From Rhodococcus sp. IEGM 1409 (GTDB lineage: Bacteria > Actinomycetota > Actinomycetes > Mycobacteriales > Mycobacteriaceae): a stretch of 64,000 nucleotides of DNA. This document shows positions 1-11,456 of this stretch, piece by piece. Every line of letters starts with the position of its first letter. Positions within the stretch are counted from its first letter, which is position 1. The notes beneath the pieces were generated by a model. The model did not search any database, was not told where the DNA came from, and was given only the letters and a program-made list of their open reading frames with translations. The stretch is taken from positions 401,412-465,411 of the forward strand of contig NZ_JASHKN010000004.1 of the NCBI RefSeq assembly GCF_030056735.1, read 5' to 3'. The position numbers and the translations under genes were made by a program.

Positions 1-605
1 AACAGCGAACCCGACCCGACTGCGTGATACCCCGCGCGCTCCTCGTATCGCCCACCGACGACGTCGTAGGAGACGATCCGCCCGGCCGTTGACGGATCGA
101 CCGCGTCCAAGTCGTAACCCACCAGCAGCGGCACGACCGCCAATCCCTGCATCGCCGCTCCGAGATTTCCTCGAACCATCGACGAAAGTCGATTGGCCTT
201 ACCGTCGAAGGTGAGAGGGACGCCTTCGATCTTCTCGTAATGTTCGAGTTCGACCGCGAAAAGCCGAACCAGTTCGATTGCGATCCCGGCCGTTCCGGCG
301 ATACCCGCAGCCGAGTAATCGTCGGTGACGTACACCTTCTGCACGTCACGGCTGGCGATGAGGTTGCCCATCGTCGCTCGGCGATCACCAGCGAGCAGAA
401 CACCACCCGCATAGCTGATCGCGACGATGGTGGTGCCGTGCGGCGCTACGTCTCCCCCGCCCATGACAACACCTCCTGTGTCGGCGAAGCGGTTCTGCGG
501 AAGATGCTCGGGTGCATGCACCCGAAGGTATTCCGAGAATGACGACAGATTCGAGCCGAAGCTCAAGCGTGTGTCCCCGTCTGTGATCCGGGGCGCGCGA
601 TCCAC
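1..605 (-). CDS. prcB: 20S proteasome beta subunit, 3' part outside window
   Basis: This is the catalytic beta subunit of the actinobacterial 20S proteasome, a cytoplasmic N-terminal-threonine protease that degrades pupylated proteins. The GTG start at 605 lies two bases after the pup stop codon. About 201 codons are present and the gene runs off the left edge. A propeptide of roughly 57 residues ends in PHG, followed by the mature N-terminus [11 protein letters not shown], so Thr58 is the expected nucleophile. [19 protein letters not shown] and the [15 protein letters not shown] segment are typical of PrcB. The order pup–prcB and tight spacing indicate co-transcription with pup. prcA should follow beyond the window. 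Identity is secure; only the C-terminus cannot be checked. Confidence 0.96.
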   Translation of the reverse strand, partial: MDRAPRITDGDTRLSFGSNLSSFSEYLRVHAPEHLPQNRFADTGGVVMGGGDVAPHGTTIVAISYAGGVLLAGDRRATMGNLIASRDVQKVYVTDDYSAAGIAGTAGIAIELVRLFAVELEHYEKIEGVPLTFDGKANRLSSMVRGNLGAAMQGLAVVPLLVGYDLDAVDPSTAGRIVSYDVVGGRYEERAGYHAVGSGSL

Positions 606-607
606 CG

Positions 608-802
608 TCACTGGCCGCCCTTCTGGACATAGGCGCGGACGAAGTCCTCGGCGTTCTCTTCCAACACGTCGTCGATCTCGTCGAGCAGGTCGTCGGTTTC
701 TGCAGCCAGCTTCTCGCGACGTTCCTGGCCGGCACTTCCGTCGCCACCAGTGGTTTCGTCGTCTTCGCCGCCACCGGCACGCTGCGTCTGTTCTTGAGCC
801 AT
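608..802 (-). CDS. pup: Prokaryotic ubiquitin-like protein Pup
   Basis: Pup is the small, largely disordered modifier that PafA attaches to lysines of proteins destined for the proteasome. The 64-residue product is rich in Glu, Asp and Gly and ends in GGQ. The C-terminal Gln must be deamidated to Glu by Dop before ligation, so this is a Pup-Gln type. The central [19 protein letters not shown] stretch is the coiled-coil-forming part recognised by the Mpa/ARC N-terminal helices. An AAGGAGGTCGA ribosome-binding site precedes the ATG. It lies 148 bp downstream of dop and two bases ahead of prcB, as in other actinobacterial proteasome operons. Confidence 0.97.
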   Translation of the reverse strand: MAQEQTQRAGGGEDDETTGGDGSAGQERREKLAAETDDLLDEIDDVLEENAEDFVRAYVQKGGQ

Positions 803-950
803 CGCCGTCGACCTCCTTGTGTGAAGGGAGCTCTCGCGAGCATCCTGTTCGGCCCAGCAGAGTCGGTAACTGATCCCGCTCGGACCTTCACCCTACCGAG
901 CGGCACCGTCAGGTGTGGAGAGACGCGACGGCGAGCCGCATCGGCTGATT

Positions 951-2450
951 TCAGTGAGTGAGCTGATCTACCAATTCTGCGGCGCTGTCGACGGAGTCGA
1001 GCAACGCTCCGACGTGCGCTTTGGTGCCTCGAAGCGGCTCGAGCGTGGGGATCCGGATCAACGACTCGCCCCCGAGATCGAAGATGACCGAATCCCAGCT
1101 CGCAGCCGCGATATCGGCACCGAACCGACGCAGGCACTCGCCGCGAAAGTATGCGCGAGTGTCGGTGGGAGGGTTCATGACCGCGTCGAGAACCTGCTGT
1201 TCGGTGACCAGCCGCTCCATGGAGCCGCGAGCAACCAGGCGGTTGTACAGCCCCTTGTCGAGCCGTACGTCGGAATACTGCAGATCCACCAGATGCAATC
1301 GCGGCGCCGACCACGCGAGTCCCTCACGATTGCGGAAACCTTCGAGCAGACGCAGTTTGGCCGGCCAGTCGAGGATGTTCGCGCACTCCATGGGATCGCG
1401 TTCGAGGAGATCGAGAACCATCGCCCACTTGGCGACGATATCGTCCGCTCGCGGATCACGATCGGTCTCACGATCGAGGAACTTCGAGACACGTTCGAGG
1501 TAAATACGTTGCAGCGCAAGCCCTGTCAGTTCACGTCCGTCGGCCAGCGCGACGGTCTTGCGCAGAGTCGGGTCGTGGCTGATGTGGTGGACAGCAGTGA
1601 CCGGACGTGCCAGTTGCAGATCGGTGAGGTCGACACCTGCCTCGATCAGGTCGAGTACCAGCGCGGTTGTTCCCACCTTGAGGTACGTCGACATCTCCGC
1701 GAGGTTCGCATCACCGATGATGACGTGCAGACGGCGATACTTGTCCGCATCCGCGTGCGGTTCGTCGCGGGTGTTGATGATTCCGCGCTTGAGCGTGGTC
1801 TCGAGGCCTACTTCGACCTCGATGTAGTCGGATCGCTGCGAAAGCTGGAATCCGGCCTCGTCGCCGGACTGACCGAGACCCACACGACCGGAACCGCAGA
1901 TCACCTGCCGTGACGCGAAGAACGGCGTCAAGCCGGTCACGATCGAGGCGAACGGGGTGTCACGCGAGCAGAGGTAGTTCTCGTGCGTGCCGTACGACGC
2001 ACCCTTGCCGTCGACGTTGTTCTTGTACAACTGCAGCCGTGGTGCGCCCGGCACACTGGACGCGTGCCGCGCAGCCGCTTCCATGACACGTTCGCCGGCC
2101 TTGTCCCAGATCACGGCATCGAGCGGGTCGGCGACCTCGGGGGCCGAGTACTCCGGATGGGCATGGTCGACGTACAACCGTGCCCCGTTGGTGAGAATCA
2201 TGTTCGCGGCGCCGATCTCGTCCGCGTCGATCACCGGTGCGGGACCGCTCATTCTCCCCAGATCGAAGCCTCGGGCGTCACGAAGCGGAGATTCGACCTC
2301 GTAGTCCCAGCGTGTGCGCTTGGCCCGTGGCACGCCCGCTGCGGCGGCGTAGGCAAGCACCGCCTGGGTTGAAGTGAGAATCGGATTCGCCGACGGCTCA
2401 CTGGGTGAAGATATTCCGTATTCGACCTCGACACCGATGATCCGCTGCAT
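951..2450 (-). CDS. dop: Deamidase and depupylase of Pup
   Basis: Dop deamidates the C-terminal Gln of Pup and also removes Pup from substrates. The 499-residue protein belongs to the glutamine synthetase-like carboxylate-amine fold shared with PafA. The start at 2450 gives [16 protein letters not shown], matching the family N-terminus, and the length equals that of the mycobacterial protein. Glu8 and Glu10 in the EVEYG motif are expected metal/ATP ligands, and Asp95 in [12 protein letters not shown] is the expected catalytic aspartate. [18 protein letters not shown] and [16 protein letters not shown] are further family motifs. An in-frame extension upstream to 2525 is possible but lacks conservation. 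It is followed by pup. Confidence 0.96.
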   Translation of the reverse strand: MQRIIGVEVEYGISSPSEPSANPILTSTQAVLAYAAAAGVPRAKRTRWDYEVESPLRDARGFDLGRMSGPAPVIDADEIGAANMILTNGARLYVDHAHPEYSAPEVADPLDAVIWDKAGERVMEAAARHASSVPGAPRLQLYKNNVDGKGASYGTHENYLCSRDTPFASIVTGLTPFFASRQVICGSGRVGLGQSGDEAGFQLSQRSDYIEVEVGLETTLKRGIINTRDEPHADADKYRRLHVIIGDANLAEMSTYLKVGTTALVLDLIEAGVDLTDLQLARPVTAVHHISHDPTLRKTVALADGRELTGLALQRIYLERVSKFLDRETDRDPRADDIVAKWAMVLDLLERDPMECANILDWPAKLRLLEGFRNREGLAWSAPRLHLVDLQYSDVRLDKGLYNRLVARGSMERLVTEQQVLDAVMNPPTDTRAYFRGECLRRFGADIAAASWDSVIFDLGGESLIRIPTLEPLRGTKAHVGALLDSVDSAAELVDQLTH

Positions 2451-2508
2451 GACACAAGAGCCTATGTGATTGCGGCGCGGTGCCGACAGGCGTGGCACAG
2501 TTGGAGGA

Positions 2509-3066
2509 ATGCACCAACCTCTCACCGCAGACCTGAATCCCGCGGACGAGGTAGTCGCCGTGTACGACCGGACGGGTAATCCGGTCGGCCGCGCTTCACG
2601 CTCCGTCGTCTACTCGGGTGGGCTCTGGCACGCGAGCGCAGGAGTCCTCGTTCGCACCGAGGACGGCTCGCACATCTACGTCCATCGCCGAACCGACACG
2701 AAAGCGGTGTTCGGGGGCTATCACGACTGTCTTGCCGGGGGTGTCGTGGATCCAGGTGAGACGCCGCAGGAAACTGCGATCCGTGAAGTTGGTGAAGAAC
2801 TCGGCATCTTCGGAACGGCAGATCAGCCGCTCCAACTGACGGAGATCGCTCGAAAATCCTGGGACGGCGAGTGGAACAACTCTCCGCTGCGCTGTCACCT
2901 GTTTGCGTTCGAACTCAGGTACGACGGCCCGATGGCACATCAACCCAGCGAAATCGCCGAAGGTTGGTGGTGGACGCCGAAAGAACTCGGCGCCCACCTG
3001 CAGGACCCGTCGTGGCTGTTCGTTCCGGACTCACGCGCTCTGCTGGCCGACTATTGCTGGAGCTGA
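2509..3066 (+). CDS. Nudix hydrolase
   Basis: This is a Nudix-family pyrophosphohydrolase of about 185 residues, divergent from dop. The Nudix box [18 protein letters not shown] followed by GEELGI fits the GX5EX7REUXEEXGU pattern. The upstream [20 protein letters not shown] resembles the IDI/YfcD-like subgroup that works on isoprenoid or nucleoside diphosphate substrates, but the substrate cannot be read from sequence. The ATG at 2509 has a GGAGG only one base upstream, which is unusually close. An in-frame TGA at 2467 limits upstream extension to a TTG at 2470. A 16-bp tandem duplication spans the stop codon (3056–3087). The gene is convergent with the AIM24-like gene. Confidence 0.85.
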   Translation: MHQPLTADLNPADEVVAVYDRTGNPVGRASRSVVYSGGLWHASAGVLVRTEDGSHIYVHRRTDTKAVFGGYHDCLAGGVVDPGETPQETAIREVGEELGIFGTADQPLQLTEIARKSWDGEWNNSPLRCHLFAFELRYDGPMAHQPSEIAEGWWWTPKELGAHLQDPSWLFVPDSRALLADYCWS

Positions 3067-3087
3067 ACACCGCTGGAGCTCAACACC
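3056..3087. repeat. 16-bp tandem duplication across a stop codon
   Basis: Two adjacent 16-base units, GCTGGAGCTGAACACC and GCTGGAGCTCAACACC, differ at one position, and the first five bases recur once more. The TGA stop of the Nudix gene lies in the first unit; the second unit has TCA at the same place. Confidence 0.8.
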
Positions 3088-3100
3088 GCTGGGACTGTGA

Positions 3101-3778
3101 TCAGCCCGGGGTGATCGCCGAGAGCCACGCCGCAAACGCACTGGGGTTGCGGGTCTGCGCGAGAACGCGTCCGGGGCCGGTGAAGTCGAAGACAAATCCT
3201 TCGCCGGACTTCATGGACTGAATGGTGCGCCCCTGAACGGCGCGTCGCATGTTGAAGGTCATCCCGAGGTCGTAGGCGACCACGTGACCGGTGTCGATCG
3301 TGATCGTCTCGCCCGGCTGCAAGTCGATGACGTCGATCGCGCCGTAGACGGCCAGGACTACCTCACCGTCGCCACTTGCCCGCAGACCGAATCCGCCCTC
3401 ACCGCCGAAGAGGTTGGACATGCCTCCCCACTTGGACTCGACCGTCACGCCGTAGGAGTTGGCCAACCAGGTTCCACGGTTGAGGAAGAACGGGCGATCG
3501 GACGTGATGGTGAGCGGGATCAGATCGCCGGGAAGAACGCCCGTCACATCGACCCAACCACCCTGTGGCGGAGCGGTATACGTCGTGACGAAAAACGATT
3601 CTCCACTGAGCATCGACCGCTTGAGGCCTTGCAGGACGCCGCCCTGCGCCTTCGCTTCGAGAACTACGCCGGCGGAATGCGCGAGCATTGCCCCGCTCTC
3701 CACGCGCAGCGGTTCCCCGGGCGCGAGGTAGCAGCGAGCGACGGTGGACGACGGATTGTGTCGAAGATGTATCTGCAC
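3101..3778 (-). CDS. AIM24 / TIGR00266-family protein
   Basis: This 225-residue protein belongs to the AIM24 family (TIGR00266), a double-stranded beta-helix fold of unknown bacterial function. Features seen are an early VESGAMLAHSAGVVL segment, GLKRSMLSGESFFVTTYTA, Gly-rich loops (GGEGGFGLRASGDGEVV), and IDLQPGETITIDTGHVVAYD. There is no signal peptide or membrane segment. It lies downstream of mpa on the same strand with a hairpin in the 118-bp gap, so it may be transcribed separately. Eukaryotic AIM24 is a mitochondrial inner-membrane organising factor; no function is inferred here. Confidence 0.85.
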   Translation of the reverse strand: MQIHLRHNPSSTVARCYLAPGEPLRVESGAMLAHSAGVVLEAKAQGGVLQGLKRSMLSGESFFVTTYTAPPQGGWVDVTGVLPGDLIPLTITSDRPFFLNRGTWLANSYGVTVESKWGGMSNLFGGEGGFGLRASGDGEVVLAVYGAIDVIDLQPGETITIDTGHVVAYDLGMTFNMRRAVQGRTIQSMKSGEGFVFDFTGPGRVLAQTRNPSAFAAWLSAITPG

Positions 3779-3843
3779 GGCGGGACTCTAAACCAGCGCG
3801 ACCGACCGGTCCAATCGCAGCGAAGGGAACAGCAGCGACACAT

Positions 3844-3884
3844 CGATCGGGCCGACGACTCTCGAAGAGTGGCCGGCCCGATCG
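3844..3884 (-). terminator. Hairpin downstream of mpa
   Basis: The arms CGATCGGGCC and GGCCCGATCG enclose a loop that itself contains the inverted repeat ACTCT/AGAGT. It begins about 12 bases after the mpa stop codon. No clear U-tract follows, so termination strength is uncertain. Confidence 0.5.
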
Positions 3885-3896
3885 GTGTTCGTTTCG

Positions 3897-5672
3897 CTAC
3901 AGATACTGACCCGTGTTCGACTCCGTGTCGATCGCGCGGCTGGCACTGGCGTTCTTGCCCGTGACGAGAGTGCGGATGTAGACGATCCGCTCCCCCTTCT
4001 TGCCCGAAATACGTGCCCAGTCATCAGGATTGGTGGTGTTGGGCAGATCCTCGTTCTCGGCGAACTCGTCGACGATGGAATCGAAGAGGTGCTGTACACG
4101 CAAGCCCGGAGCACCGGTGTCGAGCACCGACTTGATCGCGTACTTCTTGGCACGGTCGACGATGTTCTGGATCATCGCACCCGAGTTGAAGTCCTTGAAG
4201 AACAGAACTTCCTTGTCACCGTTTGCATACGTGACCTCGAGGAAACGATTCTCTTCGCTCTCCGCGTACATGCGATCGACGACGCGAACGATCATCGCCT
4301 TCAAGCATGCAGTGCGATCTCCACCGAACTCGGCGAGGTCGTCCGCATTGATCGGCAGACCGTCCACCAGGTACTTCGAGAAGATGTCCTGAGCAGATTC
4401 CGCGTCGGGACGCTCGATCTTGATCTTCACGTCCAGTCGGCCCGGACGCAGGATGGCCGGGTCGATCATGTCCTCACGGTTGGACGCACCGATGACGATG
4501 ACGTTCTCGAGCCCTTCCACGCCGTCGATCTCGCTGAGCAGCTGTGGAACGACCGTGGTCTCCACGTCGGAGGAGACTCCCGAACCACGGGTGCGGAAGA
4601 TCGAGTCCATCTCGTCGAAGAAGACGATCACCGGAGTGCCCTCGGACGCCTTCTCGCGAGCTCGCTGGAAGATCATCCGAATGTGACGCTCGGTTTCGCC
4701 GACGAACTTGTTCAGAAGTTCCGGGCCTTTGATGTTCAGGAAGTAGGACTTGGCGTCCTTGCTGTCCTGGCCCCGGGCTTCGGCGATCTTCTTGGCCAAC
4801 GAGTTGGCGACGGCCTTGGCGATGAGCGTCTTACCGCAACCGGGCGGACCGTAGAGCAGTACACCCTTCGGCGGTCGCAGCGAGTACTCGTGGAACAGGT
4901 CCTTGTGCAGGAACGGAAGCTCGACGGCGTCACGGATCTGCTCGATCTGACGACCGAGACCACCGATGTCGTCGTAGTGAACGTCCGGAACTTCCTCGAG
5001 AACCAGATCCTCGACCTCGGCCTTCGGGATGCGCTCGAAGGCGTATCCGGCCTTGGTGTCGACGAGCAACGAGTCACCGGGACGCAGTTTTCTGGTCGGA
5101 GAATCGGCGTCGTACGCGATGATGTCGGCTTCGGGGTCGGCGAAGACAGCCGCCAACGGTGCTGCGAGCCAGACGATGCGCTCCTCGTCGGCATGCCCGA
5201 CCACCAGCGCGCGCAGTCCGTCGTCGAGTACCTCACGGAGCGTGCTGATCTCGCCGACCTGCTCGTAGGTGCCTGCCTCGACGATGGTGAGTGCCTCGTT
5301 GAGGCGAACCGTCTGTCCGAGGGCAAGTGTGTCCGTGTCGATGTTCGGTGAGCACGTCAATCGCATCTTGCGACCGGACGTGAACACATCGACGGTCTTG
5401 TCCTCGTGTACCGAGAGAAGGACTCCGTAACCGCTCGGCGGCTGACCGAGTCTGTCGACTTCTTCACGAAGTGCGATGAGCTGCTGACGGGCCTCCTTGA
5501 GAGTGTCCATCAGCTTGCTGTTTCGGATGGACAGCGAGTCCACCTTCGACTCCAGCTCACGCACCTGCTCCGGCGATTGTGCGAGTTGTCGGCGCAGTAC
5601 CTGTGCTTCCACTCGTAGCGCGTGGAGTTCTTCTGCTGCCGCAACCGAATCCGGGTTCTCTGTCGAGCTCAT
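3897..5672 (-). CDS. mpa: Proteasomal ATPase Mpa/ARC
   Basis: Mpa (ARC in Rhodococcus) is the hexameric AAA+ ATPase that captures pupylated proteins, unfolds them and feeds them to the 20S core. The 591-residue product has an N-terminal coiled coil (about residues 15–75), two OB-fold segments (about 80–230) and the AAA+ module. Walker A is GPPGCGKT at 275–282 and Walker B is VIVFFDEMD at about 348–356. The C-terminus is GQYL, the penultimate-Tyr motif that docks into the proteasome alpha ring. The start at 5672 ([10 protein letters not shown]) gives the family's usual length; upstream in-frame codons to 5723 look untranslated. The AIM24-like and dop-pup-prcB genes follow on the same strand. 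Confidence 0.97.
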   Translation of the reverse strand: MSSTENPDSVAAAEELHALRVEAQVLRRQLAQSPEQVRELESKVDSLSIRNSKLMDTLKEARQQLIALREEVDRLGQPPSGYGVLLSVHEDKTVDVFTSGRKMRLTCSPNIDTDTLALGQTVRLNEALTIVEAGTYEQVGEISTLREVLDDGLRALVVGHADEERIVWLAAPLAAVFADPEADIIAYDADSPTRKLRPGDSLLVDTKAGYAFERIPKAEVEDLVLEEVPDVHYDDIGGLGRQIEQIRDAVELPFLHKDLFHEYSLRPPKGVLLYGPPGCGKTLIAKAVANSLAKKIAEARGQDSKDAKSYFLNIKGPELLNKFVGETERHIRMIFQRAREKASEGTPVIVFFDEMDSIFRTRGSGVSSDVETTVVPQLLSEIDGVEGLENVIVIGASNREDMIDPAILRPGRLDVKIKIERPDAESAQDIFSKYLVDGLPINADDLAEFGGDRTACLKAMIVRVVDRMYAESEENRFLEVTYANGDKEVLFFKDFNSGAMIQNIVDRAKKYAIKSVLDTGAPGLRVQHLFDSIVDEFAENEDLPNTTNPDDWARISGKKGERIVYIRTLVTGKNASASRAIDTESNTGQYL

Positions 5673-5802
5673 GTGCGTCTCCTCCCAGTGCGATCCATCA
5701 ACGCTACCGGCATAAGGCCCCAACTGTCGCCAGACACGGTGCGCGAGTGCGAATTCACACCCGCGCGGGGGCCGTGCCGACTGGTCTCGAGCCAGATTTT
5801 GG

Positions 5803-5821
5803 TCATGTTAGCCTTGCCTAC
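5803..5821. promoter_or_regulatory. Candidate DtxR/IdeR iron box
   Basis: TCATGTTAGCCTTGCCTAC matches the iron-box pattern TWAGGTWAGSCTWACCTWA at about 14–15 of 19 positions by my alignment. It lies 46 bases upstream of the lipoprotein start at 5868 and covers possible -10 elements (TAGCCT or TACAAG). The divergent mpa start is about 130 bases away. No experiment supports it here. Confidence 0.5.
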
Positions 5822-5867
5822 AAGATGGAGACAGCGCCTGTCTCTCTTTACAACGAAAGGTAACGCT

Positions 5868-6392
5868 GTGATCATCCGCAAGACTCTCATCAGCGCTTGT
5901 GCCGTCGCTGCTGTCCTGACCATGGGTGCATGCAGCTCGGACGACAACAAGGATTCGACGGCTGCCAGCTCGACGTCCGCCGCCGTCTCGAGCACCACGG
6001 CCAAGGCCTCGGCTTCCGCCACGACGTCAGCCGCGGCTGCCGCAGCGGCTCCGACGGCCGACGAGCTCAACGCTTCGCTCGTCGCTCTGATCGATCCGGC
6101 GAAGCCGATCGAGGAGAAGACCGCTCTGGTGGTCGACGGAACGAAGCGTCAGGCCAACATCGAGACGATGAGTGCTGCGCTGGGCGGTAACCCGGCCTAC
6201 GCGATCACGTTCACCGTGGACAACGTCAAGGTGGACGGTCAGACCGCAACCGCCGACGTCGCCGTCGTCAGCCCTCATGGCGCTGCTCCGGCAATGCCCT
6301 GGACCTGGGAGCTCGAAGACGGCTCCTGGAAGCTGTCCGACACCTCGGCTTGCGTGCTCCTGGAAATGGGCCGCGCTTCCTGCACCGCATAG
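5868..6392 (+). CDS. MTB12-like low-molecular-weight antigen lipoprotein
   Basis: This is a predicted lipoprotein of 174 residues starting at GTG (VIIRKTLISA), preceded by GAAAGGTAA. The signal peptide ends in the lipobox LTMGAC, giving an acylated Cys near residue 22. A low-complexity Ser/Thr/Ala linker (about 25–65) leads to a small C-terminal domain resembling the mycobacterial MTB12/low-molecular-weight antigen fold, with PWTWELEDGSWKLSD and two Cys (STSACVLLEMG and ASCTA) that could form a disulfide. The protein should sit on the outer face of the plasma membrane. A candidate iron box lies in the promoter and a strong terminator follows. Function is unknown. Confidence 0.75.
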   Translation: MIIRKTLISACAVAAVLTMGACSSDDNKDSTAASSTSAAVSSTTAKASASATTSAAAAAAAPTADELNASLVALIDPAKPIEEKTALVVDGTKRQANIETMSAALGGNPAYAITFTVDNVKVDGQTATADVAVVSPHGAAPAMPWTWELEDGSWKLSDTSACVLLEMGRASCTA

Positions 6393-6407
6393 GTTTCAGG
6401 CAACAGA

Positions 6408-6450
6408 AAGAGCGGCGATCCGGATACCGGATCGCCGCTCTTCTTGTTTT
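6408..6450. terminator. Rho-independent terminator
   Basis: A perfect 16-bp stem (AAGAGCGGCGATCCGG and its complement) with a three-base loop is followed by CTTGTTTT. It lies between the convergent lipoprotein and trmI genes and could serve both. Confidence 0.85.
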
Positions 6451-6457
6451 CCTGTGA

Positions 6458-8410
<1,953 letters not shown>

Positions 8411-8411
8411 C

Positions 8412-9221
8412 ATGACGGACAGTTCGTATTACCGCTACCTCGGAACGACGGAGGAAGGGCACGAGCGGTTCGCGAGCACGCAGGCAACTGTCAGCATCTG
8501 GGGCCCGACGCTGCAGCACGGCGCTCCCCCGTCAGCGCTGTTGGTACGAGCCCTCGAGCGGTGCGGTGCGCGCGACGAAACCCGTCTGACGCGTGTCGTC
8601 GTCGAGATTCTCGGACCGATTCCGATCGCCGACCTCGAACTCCGGTCCTGGATCGAACGACCCGGTCGCCGAATCGAATTGATTGTCGCCGAACTGTGGG
8701 CGACCACCACCGACGGATCTGCACGCGCTGTTGCACGAGGGACGGCATGGCGGATGGAGACGGTGGATACCGGTGACGTCGTCCACGTTGTCGATCCCCC
8801 GCTCGAACCCCGCGACGGTGGAACCCCGGGCGTTCTCGAGGGTCTCTGGAGCGTCGGGTACCTCAAGACCCTCGACTGGTCCTGGATTGCTCCGATCGGG
8901 TGCGTGGGCACCGGAAAGGTGTGGGCACGCCCCAAGCCCGAGCTGGTCGAGGGCGAGAAGATGTCTGCCCTCGAGCGCTTGTTCGCGGTGGCCGACATCT
9001 CCAACGGCGTCGGCGCCAAGCTCGACCCGGAGCACTGGACGTTCCTCAATACCGATCTCACGGTGCACATCTTCCGCGTGCCCGAGGGTGACTGGGTCGG
9101 TGTCGCCGCCGAAACCACAACCGGTCCGGACGGCGTCGGCATGTGTGCGGGTGTGCTCTACGACGAGCAGGGTGCCGTCGGCCGTATCGCCCAGACTTTG
9201 CAGATTCGCGCCCGTTCCTGA
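8412..9221 (+). CDS. Acyl-CoA thioesterase-like double-hotdog protein
   Basis: This 269-residue protein resembles the TesB-like/thioesterase family with two hotdog domains. The N-terminal half includes RFASTQATVSIWGPTLQHGA (an entry loop found in this family), and the C-terminal half includes DISNGVGAKLDPEHWTFLN and AAETTTGPDGVGMCAGVLYD, where the Asp and Thr are likely active-site residues. It probably hydrolyses acyl-CoAs in the cytoplasm; the chain-length preference cannot be told. A good ribosome-binding site (AAAGGAG) lies at the end of the preceding nuclease gene, so the two form an operon. Its TGA stop is embedded in the left arm of the following terminator hairpin. Confidence 0.8.
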   Translation: MTDSSYYRYLGTTEEGHERFASTQATVSIWGPTLQHGAPPSALLVRALERCGARDETRLTRVVVEILGPIPIADLELRSWIERPGRRIELIVAELWATTTDGSARAVARGTAWRMETVDTGDVVHVVDPPLEPRDGGTPGVLEGLWSVGYLKTLDWSWIAPIGCVGTGKVWARPKPELVEGEKMSALERLFAVADISNGVGAKLDPEHWTFLNTDLTVHIFRVPEGDWVGVAAETTTGPDGVGMCAGVLYDEQGAVGRIAQTLQIRARS

Positions 9222-9240
9222 CTTCAGGAACGGGCGCGAA
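9205..9240. terminator. Perfect 17-bp hairpin, bidirectional terminator
   Basis: A 36-base perfect inverted repeat (arm TTCGCGCCCGTTCCTGA, two-base centre) overlaps the last codons and stop of the thioesterase gene and precedes the convergent hisG stop at 9267. Confidence 0.75.
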
Positions 9241-9266
9241 TACGCGTAAATCTGTTCAGGCAGTGA

Positions 9267-10118
9267 TCAGAAAGCGCGTACCGAGCGAATGTTCGACGCG
9301 AGGATGGCCTTGGCACCGAGTTCCGCCAAGGCATCCATCACCTGGTTGTGTCCCTTGATCGGGACCATCGCGCGAACCGCGACCCAGTCGGGATCGGCCA
9401 ACGGCGAGAGTGTCGGCGACTCCATACCGGGGGTCATCTTGATGGCATCGTCGAGAATGGTGCGCGGGCAGTCGTAGTCGATCATCAGATTCTGCTGAGC
9501 GAAGACAATTCCGCGTACGCGTTCGATGAGCTGGTTGCGTGCGGGATCGTCCTGCGGGGCGCCGGTGCGCTCGATCAGCACACCCTCGGAATCGCAGAGC
9601 GATTCGCCGAATGCCACGAGGTTGTGTTGACGGAGAGTGCGACCCGATCCGACCACGTCGGCGATCGCGTCGGCGACACCGAGCTGAATCGAAATCTCCA
9701 CGGCGCCGTCGAGACGGATGACGGTGGCATCGAGTCCGCGATCTGTGAGGTCCTTACGGACGAGGTTCGGGTACGACGTCGCAATGCGAAGGCCGGACAG
9801 ATCCTCGACCGTCCAATCCTTGCCGGCCGGTGCTGCGTAGCGGAACGACGAACGGCCGAAGCCCAGCGACAGACGCTCGGACACGGGAGCTCCCGAGTCG
9901 CCGGCGAGGTCGCGACCGGTGATGCCGAGATCCAGTTCACCGGAGCCGACGTAGATCGCAATGTCCTTGGGGCGCAAGAAGAAGAACTCGACCTGGTTGG
10001 CAGGATCGAGGACCGTCAGATCACGGGAATCGGTGCGTCGACGGTAGCCGGCCTCACTGAGAATCTCGGCGGCGGACTCGGACAGTGAGCCTTTGTTGGG
10101 AACTGCTACGCGCAGCAT
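9267..10118 (-). CDS. hisG: ATP phosphoribosyltransferase (long form)
   Basis: HisG catalyses the first step of histidine synthesis, joining ATP and PRPP to give phosphoribosyl-ATP. The 283-residue product is the long form that carries its own C-terminal ACT-like regulatory domain for histidine feedback. Family motifs include [52 protein letters not shown] (PRPP-binding) and EGVLIERT. The ATG at 10118 has a good ribosome-binding site (GAAAGGACA). It lies downstream of hisE, separated by 97 bp that contain a 13-bp hairpin. The order matches Rv2121c/Rv2122c. Confidence 0.96.
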   Translation of the reverse strand: MLRVAVPNKGSLSESAAEILSEAGYRRRTDSRDLTVLDPANQVEFFFLRPKDIAIYVGSGELDLGITGRDLAGDSGAPVSERLSLGFGRSSFRYAAPAGKDWTVEDLSGLRIATSYPNLVRKDLTDRGLDATVIRLDGAVEISIQLGVADAIADVVGSGRTLRQHNLVAFGESLCDSEGVLIERTGAPQDDPARNQLIERVRGIVFAQQNLMIDYDCPRTILDDAIKMTPGMESPTLSPLADPDWVAVRAMVPIKGHNQVMDALAELGAKAILASNIRSVRAF

Positions 10119-10176
10119 GGTGGATGTCCTTTCGGAAGGTGTGGTTGACGTGAGACGACGTGAATCGGAAGCCCTG

Positions 10177-10207
10177 GACCAGCGAGATGGCGAACATCTC
10201 GCTGGTC
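10177..10207 (-). terminator. Hairpin between hisE and hisG
   Basis: The perfect 13-bp arms GACCAGCGAGATG and CATCTCGCTGGTC flank a five-base loop. It lies 8 bases after the hisE stop. No U-tract follows, so it could be a weak terminator, an attenuation element or an RNA-processing site. Confidence 0.45.
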
Positions 10208-10215
10208 AGCTCCGA

Positions 10216-10497
10216 TCACAGATGTCGGTACACGTCCTCGAGGGTCAGTCCGCGACCGACCATCAACACCTGCGTCCAGTACAGCAACTGGGAAATTTCC
10301 TCGGCTAGCTGCTCATCGCTCTGGTATTCCGCGGCGATCCACACTTCACCGGCTTCCTCGATGACCTTTTTGCCCTGCGCATGCACACCGGCGTCGAGGG
10401 CGGCGACAGTGCCGGACCCCTCGGGGCGAGTAGCAGCACGCTCGGTCAATTCGGCGAACAAGGATTCGAAGGTCTTCACGGGTAGACATTCTTTCAC
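10216..10497 (-). CDS. hisE: Phosphoribosyl-ATP pyrophosphatase
   Basis: HisE removes pyrophosphate from phosphoribosyl-ATP, the second step of histidine synthesis. Starting at GTG 10497 ([14 protein letters not shown]) the product has 93 residues, the same length and alignment as the mycobacterial enzyme; GTG 10479 and ATG 10542 are alternatives. The all-alpha MazG-like fold is indicated by [19 protein letters not shown] (EExxE metal motif) and [14 protein letters not shown]. No clear ribosome-binding site is seen. It lies downstream of the pseudouridine synthase gene and upstream of hisG. Confidence 0.93.
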   Translation of the reverse strand: MKECLPVKTFESLFAELTERAATRPEGSGTVAALDAGVHAQGKKVIEEAGEVWIAAEYQSDEQLAEEISQLLYWTQVLMVGRGLTLEDVYRHL

Positions 10498-10538
10498 GAG
10501 GACGGAAGCGGTTTTCACACGCCCACGAACAGCGGTGT

Positions 10539-11453
10539 TCACAGCCCTGCGTCGAGGTTGCGCGAACTCTCGAACCTGCGGATCTGCCCGGTGATCGGAT
10601 CTGGGTATTCCAGTGCCCTTGCCAGCAATCGCAATGGCGTGGAGAAGTCGCCGGGCACCGCGGGTAGGTACTCGGGGTAGTAATTGTCACCGACGATCGG
10701 GATACCGAGCGAGTTCAGATGCAGGCGAAGCTGATGGGTCCGGCCGGTCCGTGGGAGCAACTTGTATCGCCCAAGTGTCCGGCCGGCCGAGTCGGTGACC
10801 ACCTCGATCAGTTCCATCGAGGTCTCACTGTTCGGCTCGCCTGCGATCTCGGTGGCCGTCATCTCGCCGTGAACCTTGTTGATGCGACTGCGCACCGTGC
10901 GAGGGAAAGTCAGGTCCGGATCGAAGCCTGCAATCGCCTCGTATTCCTTGACGATCCGCTGCTCGGCAAAAAGTTCCTGGTACGGCCGTCGTAGGTCCGG
11001 TGTCACGGTGAACACGATGACCCCCGCCGTCATCCGGTCGAGGCGGTGAACTGGCGCAAGATCCGGAAGTTCCAGGTCGCGACGCAGTCGCACTACCGCG
11101 CTTTCGACAATGTGTGCTCCCCGCGGAATGGTCGCCAGGAAGTGTGGTTTGTCGATCACGAGAATCGAGTCGTCGCGGTACAGGATCTCGATCTCGTGCG
11201 GGACCGGAATCTCGGGAGCTGGTTCGCGGTAGAAGTACACGAAACGGGTCGGCTGATAGGGCGTTTCGCCGGTGATCTTCCGCCCGTGCTCGTCGACGAC
11301 ATCCCCGGCGTTCACGAGATCCGCCCACAGATCCCGCTCCCCCGGATTCTCGGCGATCAGATGTTCGAGGACGGTACGCGCGGACGACCCGGCCGGCATC
11401 CGCAGCCGATCCGGCCCGAGACCGTTTCGGATCGGCAACGGAGCCTTGGGCAC
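10539..11453 (-). CDS. RluA-family pseudouridine synthase
   Basis: This enzyme isomerises specific uridines in rRNA or tRNA to pseudouridine. The 304-residue protein has an N-terminal segment that may include an S4-like region (about 20–70), then the catalytic domain with [16 protein letters not shown], the [13 protein letters not shown] motif holding the catalytic Asp, and the [19 protein letters not shown] motif. This subgroup, resembling RluA and YlyB but with an extended N-terminus, is common in actinobacteria. The target uridine is unknown. It starts three bases after the trhO stop, so it is co-transcribed with trhO. Confidence 0.9.
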   Translation of the reverse strand: MPKAPLPIRNGLGPDRLRMPAGSSARTVLEHLIAENPGERDLWADLVNAGDVVDEHGRKITGETPYQPTRFVYFYREPAPEIPVPHEIEILYRDDSILVIDKPHFLATIPRGAHIVESAVVRLRRDLELPDLAPVHRLDRMTAGVIVFTVTPDLRRPYQELFAEQRIVKEYEAIAGFDPDLTFPRTVRSRINKVHGEMTATEIAGEPNSETSMELIEVVTDSAGRTLGRYKLLPRTGRTHQLRLHLNSLGIPIVGDNYYPEYLPAVPGDFSTPLRLLARALEYPDPITGQIRRFESSRNLDAGL

Positions 11454-11456
11454 TGC

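Noticed and set aside
3885..5351. A long plus-strand frame opposite mpa
   Set aside because: mpa is unmistakable on the minus strand and the plus-strand translation has no recognisable domain.
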